Positions 17,695 to 26,106 of a stretch of DNA of 64,000 nucleotides are shown here, piece after piece (positions within the stretch are counted from its first letter, which is position 1; the number at the start of each line of letters is the position of its first letter). A program made the position numbers and the translations under genes. The notes under the pieces are model-generated. The model was given only the letters and a program-made list of their open reading frames with translations, did no database searches and was not told the origin of the DNA. The stretch spans positions 122,140 through 186,139 of the forward strand of contig NZ_BMTO01000014.1 in the NCBI RefSeq assembly GCF_014649715.1. The letters run 5' to 3'. The DNA comes from Streptomyces lateritius (lineage in GTDB: Bacteria > Actinomycetota > Actinomycetes > Streptomycetales > Streptomycetaceae).

Positions 17695-19626
17695 CTACTT
17701 CGTCCCGAGGTAGTAGCTGACCTGCGGGGGCTGGTTGTAACCGGTGTTCTGCCAGGCCACGCCCGTGCGGTACACCGGGTCGTGCATCAGCGTCGGCAGC
17801 CGGTACTCCGTCGGGTGCGGGGTGCTGTAGAGCCGCAGCGCCGTGGAGTCGGCGTTCCGCCAGATCATCTCCTCGCGCCAGTCGCCGAGCAGATCCGCGG
17901 AGAGCGCCGGGCTGCCCTTGGTCCAGTTGTTGGACTTGGCGTCCTGGTCGTGCCAGATGCGGGAGAGCTCGCTGTCGCCGTCGTACTTCAGGACCTGGCC
18001 GTATCCGCTCCGCGCGGATCCTGACCAGCGGTGGTCGAGCAGCTCACGGTTCGCGTCGCCGTCCCACCAGATCACGGAGTTGTACGAGGCGCCACCGCCG
18101 AACGCCGGAACGCCGTCGCTGATCTTCTCACCGGCCGCCGTGTAGAGCCCGCCGCCGCTGGACCAGCACTCGGCGCCCGCGTACTGCCTGGTCAGGTCCG
18201 CGCAGATGCCGCGGCCGACGTCCGTGCCGGTCTTCTGGCCCCACAGGACCTGGCCCGTCTTCGCGTCGTGCATCTCGAAGCCGTACGCGGAGTCCTTGTG
18301 CTCGTGCACATTGAAGGACTCCAGGCCGGGGCGCGCCGGGTTCAGGTCGCCGACGTGCAGGGCGTCGCCGTGGCCCAGTTTCGTGGTCCACAGTCCCGAG
18401 CCGTTGTCGTCGACGGCCATCGCGCCGTACATGATCTCGTCCTTGCCGTCACCGTCGACGTCGGCGACCGCGAGGTTGTGGTTGCCCTGCTGGTCGTAGC
18501 CCTTGCCGCGGTTCGCCGAGCTGTTGCTGTCGAACTTCCAGCGCCGGGTCAGGTCCGAGCCGTTCCAGTCGTACGCGGCGAGTGCGGTGCGCGCGTAGAT
18601 GCCGCGCGTGAAGATCATGCTGGGCTTGGTGCCGTCGAGGTAGGCCGTGGCGGAGAGCAGCCTGCCCTCGCGGTTGCCCCAGGTGTCGCCCCAGTCGGCG
18701 ACGGAGCCGCGGGCGGGCTCGAAGGGCACGGAGTCCATCACCCTCCCGCTCGCGCCGTTGAAGACGGACAGATATTCGGCTCCGCTGATGACCGCGCAGT
18801 TGTTTGAGAGGTGCGAAGCGTTCCTGTCGCCGATGACGGTGCCCGCGGCGTCCTTCGATCCGTCGGAGGTGCGGACGGCCATCTCGGCCTTGCCGTCGCG
18901 GTCGTAGTCGAACACCTGGAACGAGTCGTAGTGGGAGCCGCTGCGGACGTTGGTGCCGAGATTGATCCGCCAGAGCCGCTTGCCGTTCAGCTTGTAGGCG
19001 TCGTAGACGGTCGGACCGGTACAGGTGCCGGAGTTGGCGACGTCGGTGGCGTTCGAGGGCACCCATTTGACGACCAGTTCGTACTGGCCGTCGCCGTCGA
19101 GATCGCCCGGCGAGGTGTCGTTGGCGGAGTAGGTGTAGGCGACGCCGTCGCGGGTGGTGCCGCCGACGGGCTTCTGCAGGGGGATGTCGAGGCGTCCCGA
19201 CCCCCACACCCTTGCCTTCTCGCCGGGCCTTTCCGTGCCGTTGACAGTGGCCCGGATCTCGTACGTCGACGAGGTATTGCCGCCGGTGTCGAGGTAGTTG
19301 GTCTTCTGGGTCTCCTCGATGAGTTTGCCGCCCCGGTAGAGCTTGAAGGAGACGCCCTCCGGGTCGTCGCCGAGCATCCGCCAGGTGATGAGCGTTCCGC
19401 CGTCTGCGGGTACCGCGACCAGGCCGCGGTCGAGGCGCTCCGCGACGCGGGCGGCGGCCAGGGCCTTCGTCGCTTTGTTGGCGGGTGCGGGCAGCGTGTC
19501 GGCGGCGTCCGCGAACCGGTCCAGGGCCAGGGAACCGCCGGTGCCGACGAGGAGGGCGGCGAGTGCCGCCGCGAGGAGTCGGCCTCTGCGGGGGCGGCGG
19601 TGCGTTGCGGGAGGGGTAAGGGACAT
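17695..19626 (-). CDS. Secreted rhamnogalacturonan lyase (polysaccharide lyase family 11)
   Basis: The 643-residue product has a signal peptide (about 1-42, ending FADA-AD), a short N-terminal beta domain (about 55-140) and an eight-bladed calcium-rich propeller typical of PL11 (YesW/YesX). The Asp/Gly-rich loops GDLDGDGQYELVVK, DYDRDGKAEMAVR and DVDGDGKDEIMYG are the calcium-binding motifs of the family. WKFDSNSSANRGKGYDQQGN, WSSGGGLY and HRWSGSARSGYGQVLKYDG are further PL11 blocks. It cleaves the rhamnogalacturonan I backbone of pectin by beta-elimination. The protein is full length (family usually 600-650 residues) with no carbohydrate-binding module appended. Together with the expansin and GH74 genes it points to use of plant cell walls. 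A terminator follows. Confidence 0.93.
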   Translation of the reverse strand: MSLTPPATHRRPRRGRLLAAALAALLVGTGGSLALDRFADAADTLPAPANKATKALAAARVAERLDRGLVAVPADGGTLITWRMLGDDPEGVSFKLYRGGKLIEETQKTNYLDTGGNTSSTYEIRATVNGTERPGEKARVWGSGRLDIPLQKPVGGTTRDGVAYTYSANDTSPGDLDGDGQYELVVKWVPSNATDVANSGTCTGPTVYDAYKLNGKRLWRINLGTNVRSGSHYDSFQVFDYDRDGKAEMAVRTSDGSKDAAGTVIGDRNASHLSNNCAVISGAEYLSVFNGASGRVMDSVPFEPARGSVADWGDTWGNREGRLLSATAYLDGTKPSMIFTRGIYARTALAAYDWNGSDLTRRWKFDSNSSANRGKGYDQQGNHNLAVADVDGDGKDEIMYGAMAVDDNGSGLWTTKLGHGDALHVGDLNPARPGLESFNVHEHKDSAYGFEMHDAKTGQVLWGQKTGTDVGRGICADLTRQYAGAECWSSGGGLYTAAGEKISDGVPAFGGGASYNSVIWWDGDANRELLDHRWSGSARSGYGQVLKYDGDSELSRIWHDQDAKSNNWTKGSPALSADLLGDWREEMIWRNADSTALRLYSTPHPTEYRLPTLMHDPVYRTGVAWQNTGYNQPPQVSYYLGTK

Positions 19627-19955
19627 CGGGACCTCACGGGCCGGGGGTAGTGACGCCTGTTGGTCGCCGCAGCTGCGCGAAAGGTTGCCGCTTCAACGGC
19701 CCGGGTCGGGCCGTATGGCCCCGGGCGGTGGCTGCCGTTACACCGGCGGTACGGACTCGTTGAGACGGGCACCAGCGCGCTACCTCGCGCAGGCGATCAG
19801 TCCGCTCAGGGCCGAACCGTCCCGGGCCGAGCGCGGCTGGTCGGCCAGGAGCCGGCTCGAGCCCGGAGGCATAGGGCTGCGCGCCCCGGCGTCTGTGGCG
19901 GGCCTGTCCTCCGGGGCCGGCTCGTGGTGCCTATCCGATCTTTCGAGGGGCTCAT
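19627..19955. other. Divergent intergenic region
   Basis: The region separates the PL11 lyase (minus strand) and the ABC exporter operon (plus strand) and should hold both promoters. A GGCCGTATGGCC palindrome-like core lies near 19711. No small gene was found. GAGGGG at 19945-19950 is the ribosome site of the ABC gene. Confidence 0.45.
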
Positions 19956-20591
19956 GTGCAGGCAGTGACGACGTGCCATCGGCCACGGCTGCGGATCCGC
20001 GGAGTCTGCAAGGCGTACGGCGGGAGGCAGGTCCTGCGCGACATCGACCTGGATGTGCCCGCCGGGAGGCTGGTGGGAGTCGTCGGCGAGAACGGGGCGG
20101 GCAAGAGCACTTTGCTGCAGATCGCCGTAGGACAACTCGCCCCCGACCGCGGAACGGTGACACGGACGGGGGCAGTGGGGTACTGCCCGCAGCGAGCGGT
20201 ACTGAACGATGCGTTCACCGTCGGACAGCATCTGCGGTTGTTCCAGAGGGCCTACCGGCTGCCGACGCTGGAGCGCGCCGGCGAGCTGATGGAGCTGCTG
20301 GCACTGACCGGCTGCCGGCGACAGCAGGCCGGCGAGCTCAGTGGCGGAACGCGACAGAAACTGAACTTGCTGATCGCTCTCATGCATGACCCGCAGTTGC
20401 TGGTCCTGGACGAGCCTTACCAGGGCTTCGACTGGGAGACCCATCAGCGGTTCTGGACCCTGGCCGCCGACCTGCGTGATCAGGGCCGGTCGATCATCGT
20501 GGTTTCGCATCTGCTGCACGATCTGCACCACTTCGACGCGGTCGCTCATCTGCGCCAAGGGCGTCTGCACTTCGAGGTGACCAACCGTTGA
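19956..20591 (+). CDS. ABC transporter ATP-binding protein
   Basis: The 211-residue nucleotide-binding domain has Walker A GENGAGKST (residues 44-52), a Q-loop region (CPQRAVL), the signature LSGGTRQKL and Walker B LLVLDEP, followed by a switch histidine in VVSHLLHD. It is of the ABC-2 export type (DRA/NatA-like). The GTG start at 19956 has GAGGGG 5 bases upstream. Its stop overlaps the TTG start of the permease gene, so the two are translationally coupled. The substrate is not evident. Confidence 0.93.
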   Translation: MQAVTTCHRPRLRIRGVCKAYGGRQVLRDIDLDVPAGRLVGVVGENGAGKSTLLQIAVGQLAPDRGTVTRTGAVGYCPQRAVLNDAFTVGQHLRLFQRAYRLPTLERAGELMELLALTGCRRQQAGELSGGTRQKLNLLIALMHDPQLLVLDEPYQGFDWETHQRFWTLAADLRDQGRSIIVVSHLLHDLHHFDAVAHLRQGRLHFEVTNR

Positions 20592-21541
20592 GGCTCTCCT
20601 GGGCGGCATTCACCGAACTGTTGCGCTGCACTCTGCTGGGCCACCTCCGTAACCGGCTGGCCTTGGCTCTGGCGGTCGCGTTCATCCCGACCTGGATCGC
20701 CGTGGCACGCTTGTGCACTTCCGACGAAGTAGTGCGCATCTGGCTGGACGCCATCAGTGCCTCCGCCTCCGCCAGGGCCAGCCAGGTGGGCCAGGTGGCC
20801 AGCGCGCTGGGCGCCGTCACCCTGGTCGCCGGCTTCGTCACCTTCACCGAGACCTTTCAGTCCCGGCAGATGGATCGCCGTCTGCTGCTGGCCGGCTACC
20901 CCCGGCTGCCGATGCTGCTGGCCAAACTCGTCGCCGTCGCCCTCACCGCCGCCCTCCTGGCCATGTACACCACGATCCTGCTGTGGATCTCCATGCCCGT
21001 ACGTCACGCGGGCCCCCTGGCGCTGGCCCTTGCAGGCGCCGGCCTCGCCTACGGTGGCATCGGTCTTCTGCTCGGCTCTCTGGTCCGCGGCGAGCTGGAG
21101 GGCTTCTTCCTCATCATCATGCTCAGCCTGGTCGACACCGGCCTGCAGAATCCCGTCTTCAACACGCTCATGGATGTGACAGGCGTGTCCGCGCTTCCGC
21201 TGTACGGCGTGAACCAGCTGGCGCTGAGTTCAGCCCTCACCCCCCACATCCCCTGGTCCCACGGCCTGCTCTCCCTCACCTGGTCCGCAGCAACCGGTGC
21301 CCTGGCGCTGGTCGTTCTCCACGCCCACCGCCCCTCCTGCTCCCCGTGGTCCCACAGGACGCGGGTGAAGGCACCGCCTCGGCAGCGGGATCGGAACCTG
21401 ACGAACCCTGGGGTGAGATCGCGGCTGAGTGCTGCCGCGGTGCGGGCCCGGTCCGGGCCACCGCCCCACCGCCAGTTCCCGTCCGCAACGCGCCGGCGGC
21501 ACCAAGGCGACGACGTCCTCGGCGGAGGCGGCGGTCGATGA
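20588..21541 (+). CDS. ABC-2 type transporter permease with an unusual C-terminal tail
   Basis: The TTG start overlaps the TGA of the ATPase gene. About 250 residues contain six membrane helices (for example LALALAVAFIPTWIAVARL, LVAVALTAALLAMYTTILLW and GFFLIIMLSLVDTGLQNPVF), as in ABC-2 permeases. After residue about 250 (VVLHAHRPS) the remaining 65 residues are Arg/Pro-rich and low in complexity, and look like read-through into non-coding DNA after loss of the original stop. The pair probably exports a lipid, peptide or drug. Confidence 0.8.
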   Translation: MRLSWAAFTELLRCTLLGHLRNRLALALAVAFIPTWIAVARLCTSDEVVRIWLDAISASASARASQVGQVASALGAVTLVAGFVTFTETFQSRQMDRRLLLAGYPRLPMLLAKLVAVALTAALLAMYTTILLWISMPVRHAGPLALALAGAGLAYGGIGLLLGSLVRGELEGFFLIIMLSLVDTGLQNPVFNTLMDVTGVSALPLYGVNQLALSSALTPHIPWSHGLLSLTWSAATGALALVVLHAHRPSCSPWSHRTRVKAPPRQRDRNLTNPGVRSRLSAAAVRARSGPPPHRQFPSATRRRHQGDDVLGGGGGR

Positions 21542-22098
21542 CGGGGTATAGCCCCTCGGACGATCCTCGTGGTGCCGTCGCGGTTGAGGCGGAGCATGCT
21601 GCCGATGTTCTGGACGATCTCGCACCGGGAGTCGCGGGTGCCGGCGGAGCAGATCGCCTCCACTCCGCGTTCGCCGGTGATGTCGACGCCTTTCGCCGAG
21701 GACGTGTACGGCGGCGAGGAACGTCCCGGGAGGACCCAGCCCGGCTGAGGCGCTGCCGTTGACGAACTGTCGCAGCGCGTAGCGCCGCTCGGCGCCACGA
21801 GGTGGCCGCCGCCCGCCTACGTGGACCAGACGCGGTCCCGGGACGAGCGGGAGTAGCGCGGCAGGCCCTGCCGACAAGGGCTCCGCCTCGGCGGCACCGT
21901 CCGTGCCGGCCCGGCCGGCGTCCGGTCGCAGGGAGGTCGGAACGGAAGGGGCGGGCCGAGGCGTACGTCAAGTCCGTCATCCCGGGTATGCGCGGTATGG
22001 GGAGCGCCACCCGCGTGCCGGGTGGGGCCGCGCAGGGCGTTCCGCGCGTGCCGTGGCCCGCTCCGCCCTCCGACCGACTACGGAAAGTGATTCTGATC
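21542..22098. other. Intergenic stretch with unrecognised debris
   Basis: A minus-strand stretch near 21550-21740 (GERGVEAICSAGTRDSRCE, then IVQNIGSMLRLNRDGTTRI) looks protein-like but has no intact frame at either end, and I do not recognise it. The right end carries the ribosome-site region GGAAAGTG of the desaturase gene. Confidence 0.4.
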
Positions 22099-23145
22099 AT
22101 GAATTCCTCCCAGGCGGTGCGTCCTCCTCCCGTACGGGCGGTTACGGGGAGCGACTTCGCCCGGCTCTCCCGGATGATCCAGGAGGCCGGGCTCATGGCC
22201 CGGCGCCCCGGGTACTACGCCCTGCGCATCGCGGCCGTGGCGGCCCTGTACGCCGCCGGGTGGACGGCCTTCGTCCTGATCGGCGACAGCTGGTGGACGC
22301 TGCTGACGGCCGCTTTCCTCGCCTTCGTGTTCGGGCAGGTGGCCCTGCTCGCGCACGACCTCGCGCACCGGCAGGTGTTCCGGCTCCGCAAGGCCAGCGA
22401 GGTGTCTGGGCGCCTCACCGGAAACCTCGGCATCGGCATGGGGTACGGCTGGTGGCAGGACAAGCACACCCGCCACCACGCCAACCCCAACCACGAGGAT
22501 CTCGATCCCGACCTCGACCCGGATGTCCTCGTCTGGACGCAGGACCAGGCCCGCGCGGCCAGGGGACTGCCGCGGCTGCTCGGCCGCTCGCAGGCGTTCC
22601 TCTTCTTCCCGCTGCTCACGCTGGAGGGGTTCAACCTGCACGTGTCCGGGGTGCGATCGCTGTTCGACCGCTCGCTCAAGCACCGCGTGTGGGAGGCGGT
22701 CCTGCTCGCCGCGCACCTCGCCGCCTACCTCGGCGCGCTGTTCCTGGTGCTGCCGCCCGGCAAGGCGATCGTGTTCCTCCTCGTCCACCAGTGCCTCTTC
22801 GGCGTATACCTTGGCTCGATCTTCGCCCCGAACCACAAGGGCATGCCGATCCTGCAAGGCGCGGAGCGGCACGATTTCCTTCGGCGCCAGGTCCTCACCT
22901 CCCGCGACGTGCGCGGAGGCCGGTTCACCGACATCGTCCTCGGTGGTCTCAACTACCAGATCGAGCACCACCTCTTCCCGAGCATGCCCAGCCCGCACTT
23001 GCGCGAGGCCCAGACCATCGTCCGCGGGTACTGCCAAGAGCTCGGGGTCAGCTACCTGGAGACCAGCCTGGTCGACTCCTACCGGCAGACCCTCGCCAGC
23101 CTTCACGCGGCGGGAGCCCCCCTCAGAAGGCCGCGGACCACCTGA
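22099..23145 (+). CDS. Membrane fatty acid desaturase
   Basis: The 348-residue product has the three histidine boxes of the integral-membrane desaturase family: HDLAH (86-90), HTRHH (123-127) and QIEHH (about 288-292). Two pairs of membrane helices lie between them (residues 40-85 and about 205-255). The third box with Gln in front is typical of front-end or acyl-lipid desaturases. The enzyme uses a di-iron centre, oxygen and ferredoxin or cytochrome-linked electrons to insert a double bond in a membrane lipid acyl chain; position cannot be predicted. The start at ATG 22099 follows GGAAAGTG. A long upstream frame extension lacks coding character. No ferredoxin reductase gene is adjacent. Confidence 0.92.
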   Translation: MNSSQAVRPPPVRAVTGSDFARLSRMIQEAGLMARRPGYYALRIAAVAALYAAGWTAFVLIGDSWWTLLTAAFLAFVFGQVALLAHDLAHRQVFRLRKASEVSGRLTGNLGIGMGYGWWQDKHTRHHANPNHEDLDPDLDPDVLVWTQDQARAARGLPRLLGRSQAFLFFPLLTLEGFNLHVSGVRSLFDRSLKHRVWEAVLLAAHLAAYLGALFLVLPPGKAIVFLLVHQCLFGVYLGSIFAPNHKGMPILQGAERHDFLRRQVLTSRDVRGGRFTDIVLGGLNYQIEHHLFPSMPSPHLREAQTIVRGYCQELGVSYLETSLVDSYRQTLASLHAAGAPLRRPRTT

Positions 23146-23197
23146 CGCCACGACACACAGGCCGGCACGCGGGAGGTCGGCGGTGCGCCGGTCGGCG

Positions 23198-23611
23198 TCA
23201 GGCGGGGCGCCGCGGCCGACGCGGGTCGGACCGGGCGCAGCGGACACAGGTGGTCGCCGCCGGACGGATCTCCAGGCGCTCGGGCGGGATCGTCCCGCCG
23301 CAGCCCTCGCACCGCCCGTACTCGCCCCGTTCGAGCCGTTCCCACGCCCTGTCCAGTTCCAGCAGGTGGTCGCGCGCCCGCGCCATCAGGGCGGCCACGT
23401 GGGCCCGCTCGAAGGCAGTGCTGGCCCCCTCGGGGTCGTGCTCGTCGTCGACCGCGACCAGGGCGTTTGCCGCGACGATCCCGTCGAAGTCGCGGCTCAG
23501 CGCGGCCGTCCGCGCGAGGGTGTCGGCGCGGTCGGCCGCGAGGCGTGCGCGGTGAGTCGCGAAGGACGACGGGCCGCGCTCGTCATGGCCGTGCCGGGAT
23601 GCGTCGCCCAT
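23198..23611 (-). CDS. DksA/TraR family zinc-finger protein
   Basis: The 137-residue product has an N-terminal helical coiled-coil region (about 20-90) and a C-terminal four-cysteine zinc finger, CEGCGGTIPPERLEIRPAAT followed by CVRCA. This is the DksA/TraR signature. The helical tip lacks an obvious DxxDxA motif, so it may be a TraR-like or RNA-polymerase-secondary-channel regulator with altered action. It converges on the desaturase gene, with 52 bases between stops. Confidence 0.85.
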   Translation of the reverse strand: MGDASRHGHDERGPSSFATHRARLAADRADTLARTAALSRDFDGIVAANALVAVDDEHDPEGASTAFERAHVAALMARARDHLLELDRAWERLERGEYGRCEGCGGTIPPERLEIRPAATTCVRCARSDPRRPRRPA

Positions 23612-23736
23612 GCATGCGAAAACGCCGGCTCACCGTCTCCGATTCCCCTGACCACGCGACCGGATGCTCAGGAGGGATTCCAACGACCCCACGAGGTCGC
23701 GCGAGAACTTTCCTTTCGCCCAGGGAGTGATCAGCT

Positions 23737-23868
23737 GTGTCGGTCAGGCGGAAGACCGAGGCGAAGGCAGAGCAGACCAAGGGCGAGCTCAAGAAGCTGC
23801 CGGCTGAGCTGGGAAAAGACTGCCTGTCGCTACTACAGATCTCCGCTGCGGAATCGATGCGTCCGTAG
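23737..23868 (+). CDS. Short CsbD-like hydrophilic protein, probably truncated
   Basis: A GTG with AGGGAG 9 bases upstream opens a 43-residue frame, VSVRRKTEAKAEQTKGELKK, then LPAELGKDCLSLLQ. The KAEQTKGELKK segment resembles the first half of CsbD-family stress proteins (usually 55-70 residues), but the second GN-x-x-L-x-A-x-G half is missing. It may be a truncated relic of a CsbD gene, or a genuine small protein. It is too short for a firm call. Confidence 0.4.
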   Translation: MSVRRKTEAKAEQTKGELKKLPAELGKDCLSLLQISAAESMRP

Positions 23869-23964
23869 CCCGGGCGCGAGCGCGTCGTGGGGAAGGAGGC
23901 CACAGATCGTCGTGCCCAGGCCGGTCCGGAGAACGACAGAACAGAAGCGCGTCGGGGGAGCTCG

Positions 23965-25566
23965 TCACGCCGGGTTGTCGATCCACGGCCAGGTGGCGTG
24001 GCGGCCGGCCTCGACGAGGCCGACCATACGGAACGCGGCGTCCGTGAGGCCGCCGAAGGTGTGCCGATGGGGGCCCGTCGGGCCGTGGGCGGCGTGGTAG
24101 CCGGCCAGGTTCCAGGTGTAGACCGGGATGTCGGCCGGCACCGGTTCCGCCGGCCCGCCGGGGCCAGGGTGTGCGTCCTGCTCGTCGGTGACGATCAGGA
24201 CGCGGTCGTGGCCCCTGTAGTGGGTGCGCACCGCGTTCGTGGTGTAGGTGCCCCCGAGACTGTGGAACCGTTTCAGCACCTCGAGTACCGGTTCGTCCCG
24301 CCGGAAGGGCACCACTGCGCTGGACCAGCCGAACTCCACCAGGTCAGCCTGTTCGGCGCGCATCGCCAACGCGGCACCGAACACCGCTGCCGCGTCCGCC
24401 CGGGTCAACCCGGACCGCTCGGAGACGCTGTCCCAGAACATGGAGTCGGACCGGTCCACCAGGATCAGCGTCCGGCCGGGCAGGGCCGGTACGTTGGCCA
24501 GCGAGTGGCCCAGTGCCCGCTCCAGCGGGGCCGCCCAACGCGGCGACGGCGCGTGGCGGTGGGCGGCCAGGTAGCGGAAGGGGAACTGCCGGGAACGGGC
24601 GACCTCGACGGCGTCCGAGATCCGGGCGGCGACCCGGGCCGCCACGTGGTCCGACACCCCCGCCTCGTCGAAGTTCCGCAGATTCCGCAGGAGCGCCATC
24701 GGTGCCATCGAGGGGATCACGGCCTCCCAGACGACGGCGTCCATCGGCCCCTGGAGCCAGCCCGCCACAGCCTCCCAGGTCATGCCCGCCGCCGCCAGGC
24801 GCCCGGCGCCGCCCGGCCCGGTCACCAAGGACCGCCGCTCTTTCACCGGCAGCTCCAACAGCGTCCGGTGCTCGCTCAGCAGCCGGTCGGAGGCCGGCGG
24901 AACCGCCCGCTCCGGGTGGTGGCGACGGTCCAGGGCATACCGGAAGAGCGCGCCCTGCCAGGGCTTCTCCGGGTCAGGGGAAGCATGCACCAAGTTGAGG
25001 ACGTCACCGAAGCGGAAACTTCTGGACGGGGTGTCGTACTTCACCAGCGACCGGGAGGAGTACAGCCGGCGTACGGCATCGGCGATGCCCCGCTTCACGG
25101 GCTGCGGCACGTTCCGCCCGTACACCGAGGTCCAGTGTGCGAGCAGCTCTCCGGGCTCGTCGGCACGCTGGAGCACCGAGTCGATCACGCACCGGTTGGA
25201 CGGGCCCTCGGACGATCCCGCCACGAGCCGGGCTCGTACATACGCGGCCGCGCCCACCAGGGACGCCGTGCGCATGTTCCCCTCGCTGCGGAGCCAACGC
25301 AGCAGGCCGGCTGTCCATGCGGGATCCTCGACGGCGAGCTCACCCACGAGGCGGGCGTACCGATCGTCGCGCTCCTGGCCGCTCTCGTAGAAGGTCTGCT
25401 GGGAGACGAAGTTCCCGACGGCCAGCAGGAAGAGTTCATCCCGGGGTTCCCGCACGAAGGCCGGGGCGCCTGTGCGGCTGCGGGAGGCCTGCGTACTGGG
25501 GCGATGGTGGAGCTGCGCTCCGGGCGGGGTCCGGGCGGCCGCCGAGATGTGCGGGGCCACGAGCAT
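23965..25566 (-). CDS. TROVE domain protein (bacterial Ro60-like RNA-binding ring protein)
   Basis: The 533-residue product has the TROVE HEAT-repeat ring: FVREPRDELFLLAVGNFVSQ, TFYESGQERDDRYARLV, then WLRSEGNMRTASLVGAAAYV and LLAHWTSVYGRNVPQPVKRG. It ends in a von Willebrand A-like domain whose MIDAS motif DRSDS (in LILVDRSDSMF) is intact. Ro60 homologues bind misfolded RNAs and Y RNAs; in Deinococcus and Salmonella they work with Y RNAs and exonucleases. The start is uncertain: ATG 25566 gives a family-like length, while a GTG at 25650 adds 28 low-quality residues. No RtcB, PNPase or other RNA enzyme is adjacent; whether a Y-like RNA lies in the flanking gap is an open question. Confidence 0.85.
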   Translation of the reverse strand: MLVAPHISAAARTPPGAQLHHRPSTQASRSRTGAPAFVREPRDELFLLAVGNFVSQQTFYESGQERDDRYARLVGELAVEDPAWTAGLLRWLRSEGNMRTASLVGAAAYVRARLVAGSSEGPSNRCVIDSVLQRADEPGELLAHWTSVYGRNVPQPVKRGIADAVRRLYSSRSLVKYDTPSRSFRFGDVLNLVHASPDPEKPWQGALFRYALDRRHHPERAVPPASDRLLSEHRTLLELPVKERRSLVTGPGGAGRLAAAGMTWEAVAGWLQGPMDAVVWEAVIPSMAPMALLRNLRNFDEAGVSDHVAARVAARISDAVEVARSRQFPFRYLAAHRHAPSPRWAAPLERALGHSLANVPALPGRTLILVDRSDSMFWDSVSERSGLTRADAAAVFGAALAMRAEQADLVEFGWSSAVVPFRRDEPVLEVLKRFHSLGGTYTTNAVRTHYRGHDRVLIVTDEQDAHPGPGGPAEPVPADIPVYTWNLAGYHAAHGPTGPHRHTFGGLTDAAFRMVGLVEAGRHATWPWIDNPA

Positions 25567-25832
25567 CTCGGACCAGACCTTGGAGACGCGTCGGGTGTAG
25601 CGAGGCAGTGAATCCCCCCGGATCCAAAGGAACGGCCGACCCCGGCGCACAGCTTCGGCGGAGACGGGGCGAAAACGGCCGCGCCTCCCGAGATCAAAGG
25701 GGCGGCGGCGTCACTTGGTTGTCAGAAGGAAGTAGCCGCAGCCGGGCGCATCGGGGGCGCGGTCGCGCTCCCACCCTATGCGGCCCACCGAACGGCACAC
25801 CAGTGATTAAACGAGCCCCGGGAAGCGTCAGC

Positions 25833-25880
25833 CAGAGATCCAGAGATCCAGAGATCCAGAGATCCAGAGATCCAGAGATC
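25833..25880. repeat. Six tandem copies of an 8-bp unit (CAGAGATC)
   Basis: Six perfect head-to-tail copies of CAGAGATC occupy 48 bases, followed by two GC-changed versions (CGGTGGTC, CGGTGGTT). The stretch lies between the TROVE gene and the IS-bracketed methyltransferase. Such an AT-richer microsatellite is unusual here and could vary in copy number. Confidence 0.9.
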
Positions 25881-25929
25881 CGGTGGTCCGGTGGTTCACC
25901 GGGTTTCGGCCGGCGCGGCGATGCCTCTA

Positions 25930-26040
25930 AGAACTCCTAAAGAAATGATCTTCAAGGTGGTTGGCTTCGAGACTGATGATCCGGGGTGCGGGGTGGTTCG
26001 GCGAAGCCCTGGCAAGGCGACGACAAGTTCTCCGCGGTGC
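25930..26040 (+). mobile_element. Relic of the 5' end of an IS5-type element (inverted relative to the copy at 27.8 kb)
   Basis: AGAACTCCTAAAGAAATGAT and the following TCAAGGTGGTTGG match, on the opposite strand, the right end of the IS at 27769. Homology continues past the terminal repeat through GATCCGGGG and into the transposase start. One frame here reads KPWQGDDKFSAV where the better copy reads KPWEADHELWAV. After about 26040 similarity is lost. It is therefore the decayed 5' portion of a second copy in inverted orientation. Confidence 0.75.
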
Positions 26041-26106
26041 ACGCTGCGCCGCGCAGAACTTAAATGCGTCGACAGCGCCTCTCGGCACCCGGCAAAGTGG
26101 CCACGC

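Noticed and set aside
18449-19207. 252-codon minus-strand frame inside the PL11 gene
   Set aside because: It is the shifted frame of the lyase gene, Arg-rich and without motifs.
25833-25880. Target-site or terminal repeat of the IS element
   Set aside because: The 8-bp array is not found at the right end of the element and does not match IS5 ends.
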